From: CAYUIG01 sp964444685
Lineage (GTDB): Bacteria; Gemmatimonadota; Gemmatimonadetes; Longimicrobiales; RSA9
NCBI GenBank assembly: GCA_964444685.1
Contig: CAYUIG010000018.1
Coordinates: forward strand, 4,088-68,087
DNA: 64,000 nucleotides
Reading direction: 5' to 3'
A program made the translations under genes and the position numbers. The notes beneath the pieces are model-generated. The model did no database searches. It had not been told where the DNA came from and saw only the letters and a list, made by a program, of their open reading frames with translations. Each line of letters begins with the position of its first letter. The stretch's first letter is position 1. Of this stretch, positions 52,543-60,404 are shown piece by piece.

Positions 52543-53451
52543 TCAGAATTTGATCCGCCACCCCACCAGTGCGCCGCCGCGCACGGGTGCCACGATCGGT
52601 TCACCAAGACCGCCGCGCGTACTGCCGTGCTGCTCGCCCTCGTCATCGTGCAGACGGTCGAGCGAGCGCTCGGCGAGGTACCTGCCGATCGCGAAGCCGA
52701 TCGCGCTGCCCAGCGCGGTGTCGCTCAGCCAGTGCCGCTGATCCGGAATGCGCGCGGCCGCGATCCCGAACGCCAGCGTCCACAGCACCGGCTCCGCCAC
52801 GCCCAGATCGAAGCGGTGGTTCAGGTACGAGATGCAGGACACGATGTTGAGCGTGTGGCCGCCCGGAAAGGAGTTGTCGTACCAGGTCGACTCGCCCGGC
52901 ACGTTCCACTGCATCGGGTCGCCCGGCCGGCCGCCCGACTCGTCCGCCGCCTTCTTCCGCTCGCCGTCCACCACCCACGGCCGCTCGCGCCCGACCACCT
53001 TGTAGAAGTAGTGGCGCGGCATACCCTGCGCCTGGTGCGCCGCGAGGCAGCCGAGGGCGCCGTCGCGCAGGCTGCGCGATCCGACGATCAGGCCGATGCC
53101 GTAGAACGCGAACGGGATCTGATCCAGCAGCGGTGCCTGCGCCACCTTCTCGATCTCCGGATCGCCCTCCTCGCCGAACGGTTCCAGCGCCTCGAACAGC
53201 AGGTTGTTCGGATTGTCCCGCGCCCAGTCCGCCACCGGCTCATCCGCCAGCAGGAGCAGCCCCGCGCCGCCGAGCACGAGCCCCGCCGTCCGGTAGTCCG
53301 ACCACCCGCCCCGGAATGGCGACGTCCACACCGCACCCACGTCGAGCACGACGTTCTTCGCGTCCTCGAATACGATCTCGAACACGCTCTGCGCCCGCGC
53401 GGGCGTGGCCGCGGACAGTCCGGCCGCGGCAATGACGAGCATCCTCCGCAA
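52543..53451 (-). CDS. PAP2-superfamily phosphatase, exported
   Basis: About 302 residues with a signal peptide (RRMLVIAAAGLSAATPARAQ) and the three PAP2 motifs: KVVGRERP (K-x6-RP), SFPGGHTLN (PSGH variant with Gly in place of Ser) and ARIPDQRHWLSD (SR-x5-H-x3-D variant). Such enzymes dephosphorylate lipid phosphates, for example undecaprenyl pyrophosphate, in the periplasm. The start is taken as TTG at 53451 because AAGGAGG lies five bases before it; the first ATG at 53442 has GGAGG directly against it, which is too close. Some motif positions are substituted, so activity is likely but not certain. Confidence 0.82.
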   Translation of the reverse strand: MRRMLVIAAAGLSAATPARAQSVFEIVFEDAKNVVLDVGAVWTSPFRGGWSDYRTAGLVLGGAGLLLLADEPVADWARDNPNNLLFEALEPFGEEGDPEIEKVAQAPLLDQIPFAFYGIGLIVGSRSLRDGALGCLAAHQAQGMPRHYFYKVVGRERPWVVDGERKKAADESGGRPGDPMQWNVPGESTWYDNSFPGGHTLNIVSCISYLNHRFDLGVAEPVLWTLAFGIAAARIPDQRHWLSDTALGSAIGFAIGRYLAERSLDRLHDDEGEQHGSTRGGLGEPIVAPVRGGALVGWRIKF

Positions 53452-53554
53452 TCCACCCTCCTTCCGGCGCGTGGCAGGGGGCAAGGTTCGCGCCGGATTG
53501 ACTCGGTTCGCCGGTGATTCGACCTTTCGCGGACCACACGCCGCAGGGGATCCC

Positions 53555-54295
53555 ATGCCGCAGTCCCAGCCGATGGCCGCCGGCTCGCCCCGTGACCGGT
53601 TCCCGGCCACGCGGCAGTCGCTCATCGAGGCCGTCGCCGCGCCCGATCCCGCGACGCGCCGCGCCGCATGGGACGTCCTCGTCCGCGCCTACTGGAAGCC
53701 CGTCTACAAGTACGTGCGCATCCAGTGGAATGCTTCGGAGGAGGACGCGCGCGATCTCACGCAGGAGTTCTTCGCCCGCGCCATCGAAGGCGACTGGTTC
53801 GACCGCTACGACCCCGCACGCGCGCGCTTCCGCACGTATCTGCGCGCGTGCCTCCAGCGATTCCTCTCGAATCGCGACCAGGCCGCGAAGCGGCTGAAGC
53901 GCGGCGGCGGTGCGGTGACGATGTCGCTCGAGTTCGGCGAGGCGGAGCAGGAACTCGTCCTGGCCGCTCCGGGTGCCTTGGATCCCGATGCGTTCTTTCG
54001 CGCGGAGGCGGTGCGCAGCCTCTTTGCGCTCGCCCTGGACGATCTGCGTGCGCTCGGCCGTCCCGAGCGCGTACGGGTGTTCGAGGCGTACGATCTGGCA
54101 CCCGAGGATTCGGCGCGGCCTTCGTACGCATCGATCGCGACACAGTTGGGGATCCCCGTCACGCAGGTGACCAACCACCTGCACTGGTGTCGTCGTGAAC
54201 TGCGACGGCTGGTTCTGGAGCGGTTGCGCGAGCTGTGCGCTACCGAAGCGGAGTTCCGCGCCGAAGCCATCGAGGTCCTGGGCGTCGATCCGTGA
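53555..54295 (+). CDS. ECF-like RNA polymerase sigma factor
   Basis: A 246-residue sigma-70-family protein. Region 2 includes YWKPVYKYVRIQWNASEEDA and DLTQEFFARAIEGDWFDRYD, and region 4 has the helix-turn-helix YASIATQLGIPVTQVTNHLH. It resembles a group of large ECF-like factors frequent in Acidobacteria, Planctomycetes and relatives. No anti-sigma factor follows; instead a Ser/Thr kinase gene overlaps its stop by GTGA. The ATG at 53555 has CAGGGGAT just upstream. The 103 bases between it and the divergent PAP2 gene contain a TTGACT hexamer (53498-53503) without a good partner. Confidence 0.88.
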   Translation: MPQSQPMAAGSPRDRFPATRQSLIEAVAAPDPATRRAAWDVLVRAYWKPVYKYVRIQWNASEEDARDLTQEFFARAIEGDWFDRYDPARARFRTYLRACLQRFLSNRDQAAKRLKRGGGAVTMSLEFGEAEQELVLAAPGALDPDAFFRAEAVRSLFALALDDLRALGRPERVRVFEAYDLAPEDSARPSYASIATQLGIPVTQVTNHLHWCRRELRRLVLERLRELCATEAEFRAEAIEVLGVDP

Positions 54296-55167
54296 GTTTC
54301 CTCTCCGACGGTCTCGTCGAGCGTCTGAAAGACGTCACGGACGCGCCCGACCTCTCTGCCACGTCCTACGAACCCTTGCGACGCATCGGCCGCGGGGGCA
54401 TGGCGGTCGTCTGGCAGGCGCGCGACCGCTCGCTCGATCGCGACGTGGCGGTGAAGGTCGAAGCGTTTGCCGACGCGGGAGGGCGCATGGAGCGCGAGGC
54501 GCGCGTGCTGGCGCGCCTCGAGCATCCGGGCATCCCGCCCGTGCACGACGTCGGCCGTCTCCCCGACGGACGCTTCTGGTGTGCGATGCAGCTCATTCGC
54601 GGCGCGACCTTCGAATCGGTTGCGGCTTCGATGGACCGGTTCGAGCGCTTGCGCGTTCTTCTACGCGTCTGCGATGCGATCGCGTATGCGCATGCGCACG
54701 GCATCATCCACCGCGACCTCAAGCCGTCCAACATCATGCTCGGCGCGTTCGGCGAGGTGCTGGTGATGGACTGGGGCGTGGCGGTCGTCGGCGAAGGTAT
54801 GCGCGCCGGCACACCTGGATGGATGGCGCCCGAGCAGGAAACCGGTGGCGCCGTGGACGCGCGCACGGACGTGCACGGACTCGGCGGGCTGCTCCGCTTC
54901 GCCCTCGAGGTTTCGAGCGACCCGGTGCCGAAACCCCTGCGCGCAATCCGCGACTGCGCGCTGTCTCCGGATCCGTCGTTGCGCTATCCGAGCGCCGAGG
55001 ATTTCGCAGCCGACCTGCGCCGCTTCCTCGACGGCCGGCCCGTCTCTGCGTATCGCGAGTCCGTATTCGAGCGGCTGGGGCGGCTGGTGTCGTTCTACCG
55101 CGTGCCCATACTGCTGGTGCTCACCTATCTGCTCCTGCGCGTCGCGCTCCTGCTCGTGCAGCCGTAA
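54292..55167 (+). CDS. Membrane-anchored Ser/Thr protein kinase
   Basis: A 291-residue Hanks-type kinase: Gly loop GRGGMAVVW (33-41), ATP lysine K55 in VAVKVE, catalytic loop HRDLKPSN (140-147), DWG (160-162) in place of DFG, and APE (179-181). The activation segment is short. A C-terminal membrane helix (about 271-289) follows with almost no outside domain, so it may be regulated by a partner or by membrane state. The GTG start overlaps the sigma factor stop (GTGA), which suggests that the kinase controls that sigma factor. Confidence 0.92.
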   Translation: MSFLSDGLVERLKDVTDAPDLSATSYEPLRRIGRGGMAVVWQARDRSLDRDVAVKVEAFADAGGRMEREARVLARLEHPGIPPVHDVGRLPDGRFWCAMQLIRGATFESVAASMDRFERLRVLLRVCDAIAYAHAHGIIHRDLKPSNIMLGAFGEVLVMDWGVAVVGEGMRAGTPGWMAPEQETGGAVDARTDVHGLGGLLRFALEVSSDPVPKPLRAIRDCALSPDPSLRYPSAEDFAADLRRFLDGRPVSAYRESVFERLGRLVSFYRVPILLVLTYLLLRVALLLVQP

Positions 55168-55230
55168 AGGACCGCGGTTCCCGCGCGTAACGGTATCTCG
55201 ACCGTAACCCCCGATGAAGGGAAGGACAGA

Positions 55231-55599
55231 ATGAACAAGCCCGTGCTCGGCATGCTGCTCGGCGGATTCCTCGGCATCTTCGACGGATTGTCCGCCCTCG
55301 TCTCCGCCCCCGAGACGTCGCCATACATCACCGGCATCGTCATCGGTTCGACGGTGAAGGGCATCATCACCGGCGTGCTCATCGGCTGGTTCGCGAAGAA
55401 GTTCGACTCGCTGCCGCTCGGCATCGTCTTCGGCCTCATCGTCGGACTCTTCTTCGCGTTCCTCGTGGCCGTGATGCCCGCCGAGACCGGTGAGCACTAC
55501 TACTGGCAGATCATGCTCCCCGGCGGCATCCTCGGCATGATCGTGGGCTACGCCACCCAGCGCTACGGCCGCCCCGCCGCACACGCGACCGCAAGCTGA
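55231..55599 (+). CDS. Small multi-pass membrane protein, function unknown
   Basis: A 122-residue protein with four hydrophobic segments separated by short loops (LGMLLGGFLGIFDGLSAL; GSTVKGIITGVLIGWFAKKF; GIVFGLIVGLFFAFLVAVM; GGILGMIVGYATQRYG). The glycine spacing suggests tight helix packing. A good ribosome site AAGGGAAGGAC precedes the ATG. It follows the kinase gene by 63 bases and might share its transcript. I do not recognise a family with a known role. Confidence 0.75.
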   Translation: MNKPVLGMLLGGFLGIFDGLSALVSAPETSPYITGIVIGSTVKGIITGVLIGWFAKKFDSLPLGIVFGLIVGLFFAFLVAVMPAETGEHYYWQIMLPGGILGMIVGYATQRYGRPAAHATAS

Positions 55600-55620
55600 G
55601 CCGTACACCGTCGGCGCACC

Positions 55621-55740
55621 GGCCCGAACTCGGAAATCGACGCGTTCGCTGCGGACGCGTTCCGTATCAGGTCCGGATATCGCCCCGAACCCGGAACGCG
55701 TGGGCTGTTTCGCTCACGCGTTCCGGATCAGGGCTGGATA
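55621..55740. repeat. Two imperfect direct repeats (about 60 bp) with internal inverted repeats
   Basis: Two similar units lie at about 55621-55682 and 55683-55742. The second contains a perfect 12-bp inverted repeat (55691-55702 with 55715-55726) around a 12-base loop; the first has a degraded form of the same palindrome. The unit looks like a small REP-type element. It may also act as a terminator for the small membrane protein gene. The rest of 55600-55890 shows nothing else. Confidence 0.55.
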
Positions 55741-55890
55741 GCGGCCCCAAGACGGTACTCGTTCCTTCGACCTCCATCGGATTCCGGGTTCGGGCCGGCG
55801 TTTTCGAGTGGTGGCTGCGAGCACCCCGGCACGCTCACGAAGGCCGCTCGTTCGGGCACGCGAAAGACTCGGCGTGCTATTTTCGTCATC

Positions 55891-56310
55891 ATGGCGAATT
55901 GTATCGAAAGGCATCGGGTGGGAAGGCCGCGTGTGTGGCCGTTGCTCAACCTGGTTGCGACGACATTGCTGCTGTCCGGCTGCGCGCTTCCGTCGCGTTC
56001 CGGCAGTGGCGCGATGTTGGCCCGCGAGGTGTTCGCCGCAGCAGTCGATTGGTTCGACGAGCGCCGCGAGCGATCGACGCTCGCCGTGGATCCCCGGCCG
56101 ATCGCGATTTCCCGCGACCCCTCCGACCTGGTCGTCCTCGCCTTCGACCGCGTGCGACCCGGTGATGAGCCGGACCAATCGTTGATACGCGTGATCGCGA
56201 TCGCATACACCGAGAGCGGACGCAGCGCCGAAATCTCCGACCTGGTCATTGCCCGCATAGCCGGACACCCAGTCGTCGAGTCCGAAAAGATTCTGGCGTT
56301 CATTGATTGA
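55891..56310 (+). CDS. Small putative lipoprotein, function unknown
   Basis: A 139-residue protein with a basic N-terminus and a convincing lipobox (ATTLLLSGCALPS, Cys about 31). The mature part has a helical REVFAAAVDWFDERRER segment, a strand-rich centre (PSDLVVLAFDRV) and an end pattern IAGHPVVESEKILAFID. No family is recognised. No strong ribosome site is seen, so the gene is less certain than its neighbours. A minus-strand frame covers the same bases but lacks a signal or start site. Confidence 0.5.
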   Translation: MANCIERHRVGRPRVWPLLNLVATTLLLSGCALPSRSGSGAMLAREVFAAAVDWFDERRERSTLAVDPRPIAISRDPSDLVVLAFDRVRPGDEPDQSLIRVIAIAYTESGRSAEISDLVIARIAGHPVVESEKILAFID

Positions 56311-56325
56311 CGGCGGATGAACGAA

Positions 56326-56349
56326 GGGCGGATCCACAAGGACCCGCCC
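56326..56349 (+). terminator. Hairpin after the small lipoprotein gene
   Basis: GGGCGG pairs with CCGCCC across a one-base mismatch and a further three base pairs, with a four-base loop, 16 bases after the stop. It lacks a U-tract, so termination efficiency is uncertain. Confidence 0.35.
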
Positions 56350-56363
56350 CCCGCTGTTACCCG

Positions 56364-56405
56364 CCGTAGGTCGCCCGCCGGCGGTCGCCCGTCGTAGGTC
56401 GCCCG
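56364..56405. repeat. Three tandem copies of a 14-bp unit
   Basis: The unit CCGTAGGTCGCCCG occurs three times in a row (56364-56377, 56378-56391, 56392-56405). The second copy differs at three positions and the third at one. It lies between two convergent genes, just before the OmpA-lipoprotein stop. Confidence 0.7.
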
Positions 56406-56409
56406 TTGC

Positions 56410-57072
56410 TCAGCGCCCGATCAACCGCTCCCGATACTCCTCGGAGGCAAAGATGGCCACCTCGACGCGCCGGTTCTGCTGGCGCCCGTAGTCATCGTCG
56501 TTCGACGCCACCGGCTCGGTCTCGCCGCGCCCCGTCTGGCGGATCCGGTCGTACCCGACGCCCTGCCCCACGAGGTACTGCGCCGCCGATGCGGCGCGCC
56601 GCTGCGACAGCCCCATGTTGTAGCTGTCCGTGCCGACCGCGTCGGTGTGCCCGACGATCAGCACCTCGCTCTCCGGGTACTCGCTCAGGCTCGAAGCCAG
56701 ATTGCGGAGGTTGTCCGCCGCCGAGCCCTTGATCACGTCCGAGTCGAAGTCGAACAGCAGACCCGTATCGAACGTCACCAGGATCCCCTCACCCACGCGC
56801 TCCACCTTCGCGCCCGGGATCTGGGCCCGCAGCTCCTCCGCCTGCTTGTCCATCTGCGACCCGATGACCGCGCCGGCCACGCCGCCGATCGCCGCACCGA
56901 GGATCGCGCCCTTCGCTGTCGATCCGGCGGCCGCGCCGATCGCGCCGCCGACCGCGGCACCACCCGCCGCACCGATCACCGCACCGCGCTGCGTTTTGTT
57001 CATGCTCGCGCATCCCGCCAGAGGAATGGCCAGCGCAAGCACGACTGCCATCGAACGATTTCCCGCTCTCAT
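56410..57072 (-). CDS. OmpA-family peptidoglycan-binding lipoprotein with glycine-zipper segment
   Basis: A 220-residue lipoprotein (PLAGC lipobox near residue 21). Residues about 30-75 form glycine-zipper repeats (GAAGGAAVGGAIGAAAGS), and residues about 100-215 form an OmpA_C domain with LLFDFDSDVIKGSAADNL, IVGHTDAVGTDSYNMGLSQR and the peptidoglycan-binding GRGETEPVASNDDDYGRQ. It would link the outer membrane to the wall. The ATG at 57072 follows a GAGG sequence; the frame upstream is noise. Confidence 0.92.
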   Translation of the reverse strand: MRAGNRSMAVVLALAIPLAGCASMNKTQRGAVIGAAGGAAVGGAIGAAAGSTAKGAILGAAIGGVAGAVIGSQMDKQAEELRAQIPGAKVERVGEGILVTFDTGLLFDFDSDVIKGSAADNLRNLASSLSEYPESEVLIVGHTDAVGTDSYNMGLSQRRAASAAQYLVGQGVGYDRIRQTGRGETEPVASNDDDYGRQQNRRVEVAIFASEEYRERLIGR

Positions 57073-57237
57073 ATCGGCCTCACAGACTGGTTGGTCGATG
57101 TTTCGGCCGCTGGAGGCGCAAGCTCGGTGCCATACCACGCCCATTGCCGCACAACGGTTCTCCCGACTGCCGTCCTCGGCCGGCCGGAACCTTTGTCATC
57201 GCCCGGGGACGCTACGTCCGCCCCCGCAGGCCCGCCG
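57073..57237. other. Intergenic spacer between the OmpA and DUF4105 genes
   Basis: A 165-base spacer with a G+C-rich, repeat-like tail that adjoins the 7-bp repeat of the next gene. No gene or clear promoter is seen apart from the ribosome site of the OmpA-family gene. Confidence 0.4.
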
Positions 57238-58512
57238 TCAACCCAGCTCCCTGCTCCCGACTCCCGACTCCCGACTCCGCAGCAACCAGAGCCCCAGAAG
57301 CACACCCAGATGCATCGGCAACCCGAGAGCGATGATCTCCCCGTTGCGCTGATCGAAGAGCGGCAGCACCTGGAGCAGGAACCCCAGCACCGCGAGCCCG
57401 GCCACACCCACAGCCAACCCGAATCCCCAGCGACCCAGCGGCCGGCGCATCAGCGCGAACGGCAGCAGGAACGCCAGCACCAGCGACAGCGGATTGGCCT
57501 GGAAGAGGTTCTCGTTCCCGAACGATGCCACGTGGTCCGTGAGCGGCCACGCGAAGAACACGATGGACCCGACGACGCCGGCGAGGACGGACCAGACGAC
57601 GGCGAGCAGACCGAACGACGTCGCAAGAAGACGTGAGCGGCGGCCGGCGCGCGCGAGGCCGAGCAGCAACGCACCGGCAACGACGCCGGCCAGAATGAAC
57701 CACACGAGCCAGTTCGGCTGCTCGTCCGGCGGCGGCGTGCGCGACGACTGGTACACGACGCTCTCCTGGATCACGAGCGGCGTGCCGCGCGCGTTCGTCA
57801 TCTCGCGTGCGTACTCCATCAGCCGCATCGGCACGAACGACGCTTCCCACGCGTCGATCGGTCGGTCCACGTACGGCCCGAGTGCGTACAGCAGCGCCGT
57901 GTACCACACCGGCGTCGGTGCCGTCAGCCGCTGCGTCTCGCTGCGGTACGTCATGCTCGTGCCGCGCCGCTCGAGCGTGCCGCGCAGCAGACCGCCCAGC
58001 GCGCGGTCGAGTGCGTCGCGCACGCGCGTCGAGCAGTTGTCGCGGTAATAGTCGTACCGGTACTCCTGGTTCTCCGGCAGCGCGTTCCACTCGACGAACC
58101 GCTGGAGTGACAGCTTCTCCGCGGGCGAGAGGTCGAGCTGCTGGAACCACACGGTGCGGTCGTACTGGATGTACGCCTGCACCATCCGCTCGGTATCGAA
58201 CGGTAGCATGCGATACATCATGCGGCCGCGGACGAACCGGCCGAGGTAGCCAGGCTCGTCGAAGTCGAAGATGCCCCAGTTGTACGAGAAGTCGGTGCCG
58301 GTGTTGCGGTCCACGACGCGCAGCGCGTTGTGGCCGAACTTCTCCCACACGAAGTCGCCCTGGCCGATCGTGACCAGCCACACCTCGAGCCCGGCGGCGT
58401 ACGCGCTATCCGCAACGGAGAGCTCGGTGACGACCGGCGGCGGATCCTGTGCGCGCACACCCGCCGCCAGCAGCAGGCATGCGACGACGACTCCGAACCC
58501 GCGCGGCATCAC
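57238..58512 (-). CDS. DUF4105 (Lnb N-terminal-like) membrane protein
   Basis: A 424-residue protein with a signal peptide (VVACLLLAAGVRAQ), a periplasmic cysteine-hydrolase-like domain of DUF4105 type (VWEKFGHNALRVVDR, YNWGIFDFDEPGYL, YRYDYYRDNCSTRVRDAL with probable catalytic His and Cys), then four to five membrane helices at the C-terminus. The activity is unproven; the fold is shared with NlpC/P60 enzymes. The last residues (RSRESGVGSREL) are encoded by a 7-bp tandem repeat. It overlaps the M28 peptidase gene by ATGA. Confidence 0.88.
   Translation of the reverse strand: MMPRGFGVVVACLLLAAGVRAQDPPPVVTELSVADSAYAAGLEVWLVTIGQGDFVWEKFGHNALRVVDRNTGTDFSYNWGIFDFDEPGYLGRFVRGRMMYRMLPFDTERMVQAYIQYDRTVWFQQLDLSPAEKLSLQRFVEWNALPENQEYRYDYYRDNCSTRVRDALDRALGGLLRGTLERRGTSMTYRSETQRLTAPTPVWYTALLYALGPYVDRPIDAWEASFVPMRLMEYAREMTNARGTPLVIQESVVYQSSRTPPPDEQPNWLVWFILAGVVAGALLLGLARAGRRSRLLATSFGLLAVVWSVLAGVVGSIVFFAWPLTDHVASFGNENLFQANPLSLVLAFLLPFALMRRPLGRWGFGLAVGVAGLAVLGFLLQVLPLFDQRNGEIIALGLPMHLGVLLGLWLLRSRESGVGSRELG
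57254..57279. repeat. Tandem 7-bp repeat within the 3' end of the DUF4105 gene
   Basis: The heptamer CTCCCGA is repeated three times (57254-57274) and then partly (57275-57279). A change of one copy would shift the reading frame of the last few codons. Similar sequences are common as intergenic repeats in some soil bacteria, so the gene end may have been captured by such an element. Confidence 0.7.
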
Positions 58513-59864
58513 GACCGCGGCAGCGGCTCCGGCAGCTCCGCGGCGACGTACGCCATGATTGCCATTGCCGCGACGCAGCGCGCGAACTCGTTCGGGTCCA
58601 GCTTGTCGATCGTGTCGGCGGGACTGTGGTGGTACCAGAAGTAGCGCGTGCCGTCCACGTTCAGCCCCATGCCCGGCACACCCTCGCGCATGATCGGGCC
58701 GATGTCCGCGCCGCCGCCGCCCTTCACGATGTTGTTCGCACCGATCGGTTCGAGCAGCGACCCGATCCGCCGCACGATCTCGTACGCCGCGTCGCTCCCC
58801 GTGAAGCCAAACCCCTGCGGCGCGAACACGCCTGCGTCCGACTCCATCGCGAGCACGTGCTTGTCCAGCTCACCCAGATGCGCCTCGCGATACCCCTCGC
58901 CGCCGCGCAGTCCGTTCTCTTCGTTCGTCCACAGCACCACGCGGATCGTGCGACGCGGCGTGAGCCCCAGCTCCTTCAGCAGCCGCACCGCCTCCCACGC
59001 GGCCACACTGCCGCCGCCATCATCCATCGCGCCCTGGCCGACATCCCAGGAGTCGATGTGGCCGCCGAGCACGACCACTTCATCCGGCGACTCACGCCCG
59101 CGCAGCTCCGCCACCACGTTGCGCGACTGCGCATCGGGCAGCGTCTCCGCATTCATCTCGAGTCGCACGACCACACGCTCACCGCGATCGATCAGCCGGC
59201 GGATCAGTGCCGCATCCTCGACCGTGATCGCCGCGTGCGGGATACGCTGCACGCCGTCTTCGTAGCGCATCGTGCCGGTGTGCGGCGTGCGCATCGAGTA
59301 CGGCGTGACCGACCGGATCAGACTCGCAACCGCACCCGCGCGTGCCGCGGCAACCGCGCCCTCCGTGCGATAGCGCACCGTGGCGCCGTAGCCCTGCCAC
59401 TCCATGTCGTACAGCACGATCTTTCCGCGCGCTTCCGACGCGCGACGCTCCAGCTCGTCGAACGTCGAGACGACCATCACCTCCGCCGTGATCCCGCCCG
59501 CGGGCGTCGCGACGCTACCGCCCAGCCCGAGCATGGGCAGATCGCGCGCGTAGGGCTCGACCATCGTCGCCGACTCATCGTTGCGCACCCAGTGCGGCAC
59601 CATGACGGGTTCGCCGCGCACATTGTCGAGGCCATCCTCGCGCATGCGCTCCAGGATCCAGTCGATCGCGCGCTCGAGGCTCTCCGATCCCGAGAGGCGC
59701 GGTCCGAACCGGTCCACCATCTCCGTGAGCCGCTGCCAGCCCGTCGAGTCCGACAGGGCCGCTGCGATGATGCGCTGCGCTTCGTCGGCGTATTCGCGTT
59801 CGATGTCCTGTGCGTAGGCAGGCCGGGCCAGCGCGAGCAGCGCCAGGATGACGACTTTCCTCAT
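58509..59864 (-). CDS. M28-family zinc aminopeptidase, exported
   Basis: A 451-residue protein with signal peptide (VVILALLALARPAYAQ), a PA-like inserted domain (GKIVLYDMEW region) and the M28 metal site: H in VLGGHIDSWDVG, D in GAMDDGGGSV, the general-base E in TNEENGLRGG, D in MESDAGV and H in YFWYHHSPADTID. All five ligands and the base are present, so it is probably active as a periplasmic or outer-membrane aminopeptidase/carboxypeptidase. It starts after a repeat-rich gap. Confidence 0.93.
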   Translation of the reverse strand: MRKVVILALLALARPAYAQDIEREYADEAQRIIAAALSDSTGWQRLTEMVDRFGPRLSGSESLERAIDWILERMREDGLDNVRGEPVMVPHWVRNDESATMVEPYARDLPMLGLGGSVATPAGGITAEVMVVSTFDELERRASEARGKIVLYDMEWQGYGATVRYRTEGAVAAARAGAVASLIRSVTPYSMRTPHTGTMRYEDGVQRIPHAAITVEDAALIRRLIDRGERVVVRLEMNAETLPDAQSRNVVAELRGRESPDEVVVLGGHIDSWDVGQGAMDDGGGSVAAWEAVRLLKELGLTPRRTIRVVLWTNEENGLRGGEGYREAHLGELDKHVLAMESDAGVFAPQGFGFTGSDAAYEIVRRIGSLLEPIGANNIVKGGGGADIGPIMREGVPGMGLNVDGTRYFWYHHSPADTIDKLDPNEFARCVAAMAIMAYVAAELPEPLPRS

Positions 59865-59890
59865 GTCATTTGCTGGTTCGAGAAACGGAA

Positions 59891-59993
59891 TTCACCGCAG
59901 AGTCGCAGAGGACGCGGAGCCCCACCTCCACCCGATGTGAAAACAACTCCTCAGGGCGGGGTGGCTCCGTGTCCTCTGCGACTCTGCGGTGAA
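59891..59993. repeat. Long inverted repeat with 31-bp arms
   Basis: Arms at 59891-59921 and 59963-59993 match in 30 of 31 positions (one G/A difference), with a 41-base loop. It lies in the 159-base gap between the cytochrome gene and the M28 peptidase gene. The arm contains a repeated CGCAGAG motif known from dispersed intergenic repeats in many bacteria. A transcript would form a very stable hairpin, able to end transcription or block read-through. Confidence 0.85.
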
Positions 59994-60023
59994 TATGTCG
60001 TCCGCAGGAGGCAACCCGCAAAG

Positions 60024-60395
60024 CTACGGTGTCAGCGAATCCACGTACCGCGCGACCGCCTCTGCCTCTGCATCGTTCAGCGGGCCGCCACCCAACGGCG
60101 GCATCGGCGCGGGATGCTTCTTCGGCTTTGCCACACCTTCACGTACGACCTTCAGGATCGACTCCAAGGTGCCGTCGGCGTTCAGCCACTCGGCATCCGT
60201 CAGGTCCGGTGCCAGCGGCGTGCCCTTCGCGTTCATGCCGTGACACGCGAAGCAGTTTCCCTTCGTCTCGAAGATCCGCTTGCCCATCGTGTCCGCGGCC
60301 ACGACCCGCGACGCATCGGCCCGCACCGGCGCACCGTCGTTCAGCAGTGCCGCGAAGCCTATCCACGCCGCGCACAGCAACACCAGACGTCGCAT
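60024..60395 (-). CDS. Mono-heme c-type cytochrome
   Basis: A 123-residue protein with a signal peptide and one heme site CFACH (48-52), the sixth ligand probably M98 in HPAPMPPLGGG. This is a class I cytochrome c with the family ending AEAEAVARYVDSL. It would carry electrons in the periplasm. Its ribosome site GAGGAGG is clear. It follows the cytochrome-porin gene by nine bases and is probably its electron partner. Confidence 0.92.
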   Translation of the reverse strand: MRRLVLLCAAWIGFAALLNDGAPVRADASRVVAADTMGKRIFETKGNCFACHGMNAKGTPLAPDLTDAEWLNADGTLESILKVVREGVAKPKKHPAPMPPLGGGPLNDAEAEAVARYVDSLTP

Positions 60396-60404
60396 ACATC
60401 CTCC

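Noticed and set aside
55714..56339. Minus-strand frames opposite the small lipoprotein gene
   Set aside because: They have no signal peptide or motif, and the plus strand has a clean lipobox.
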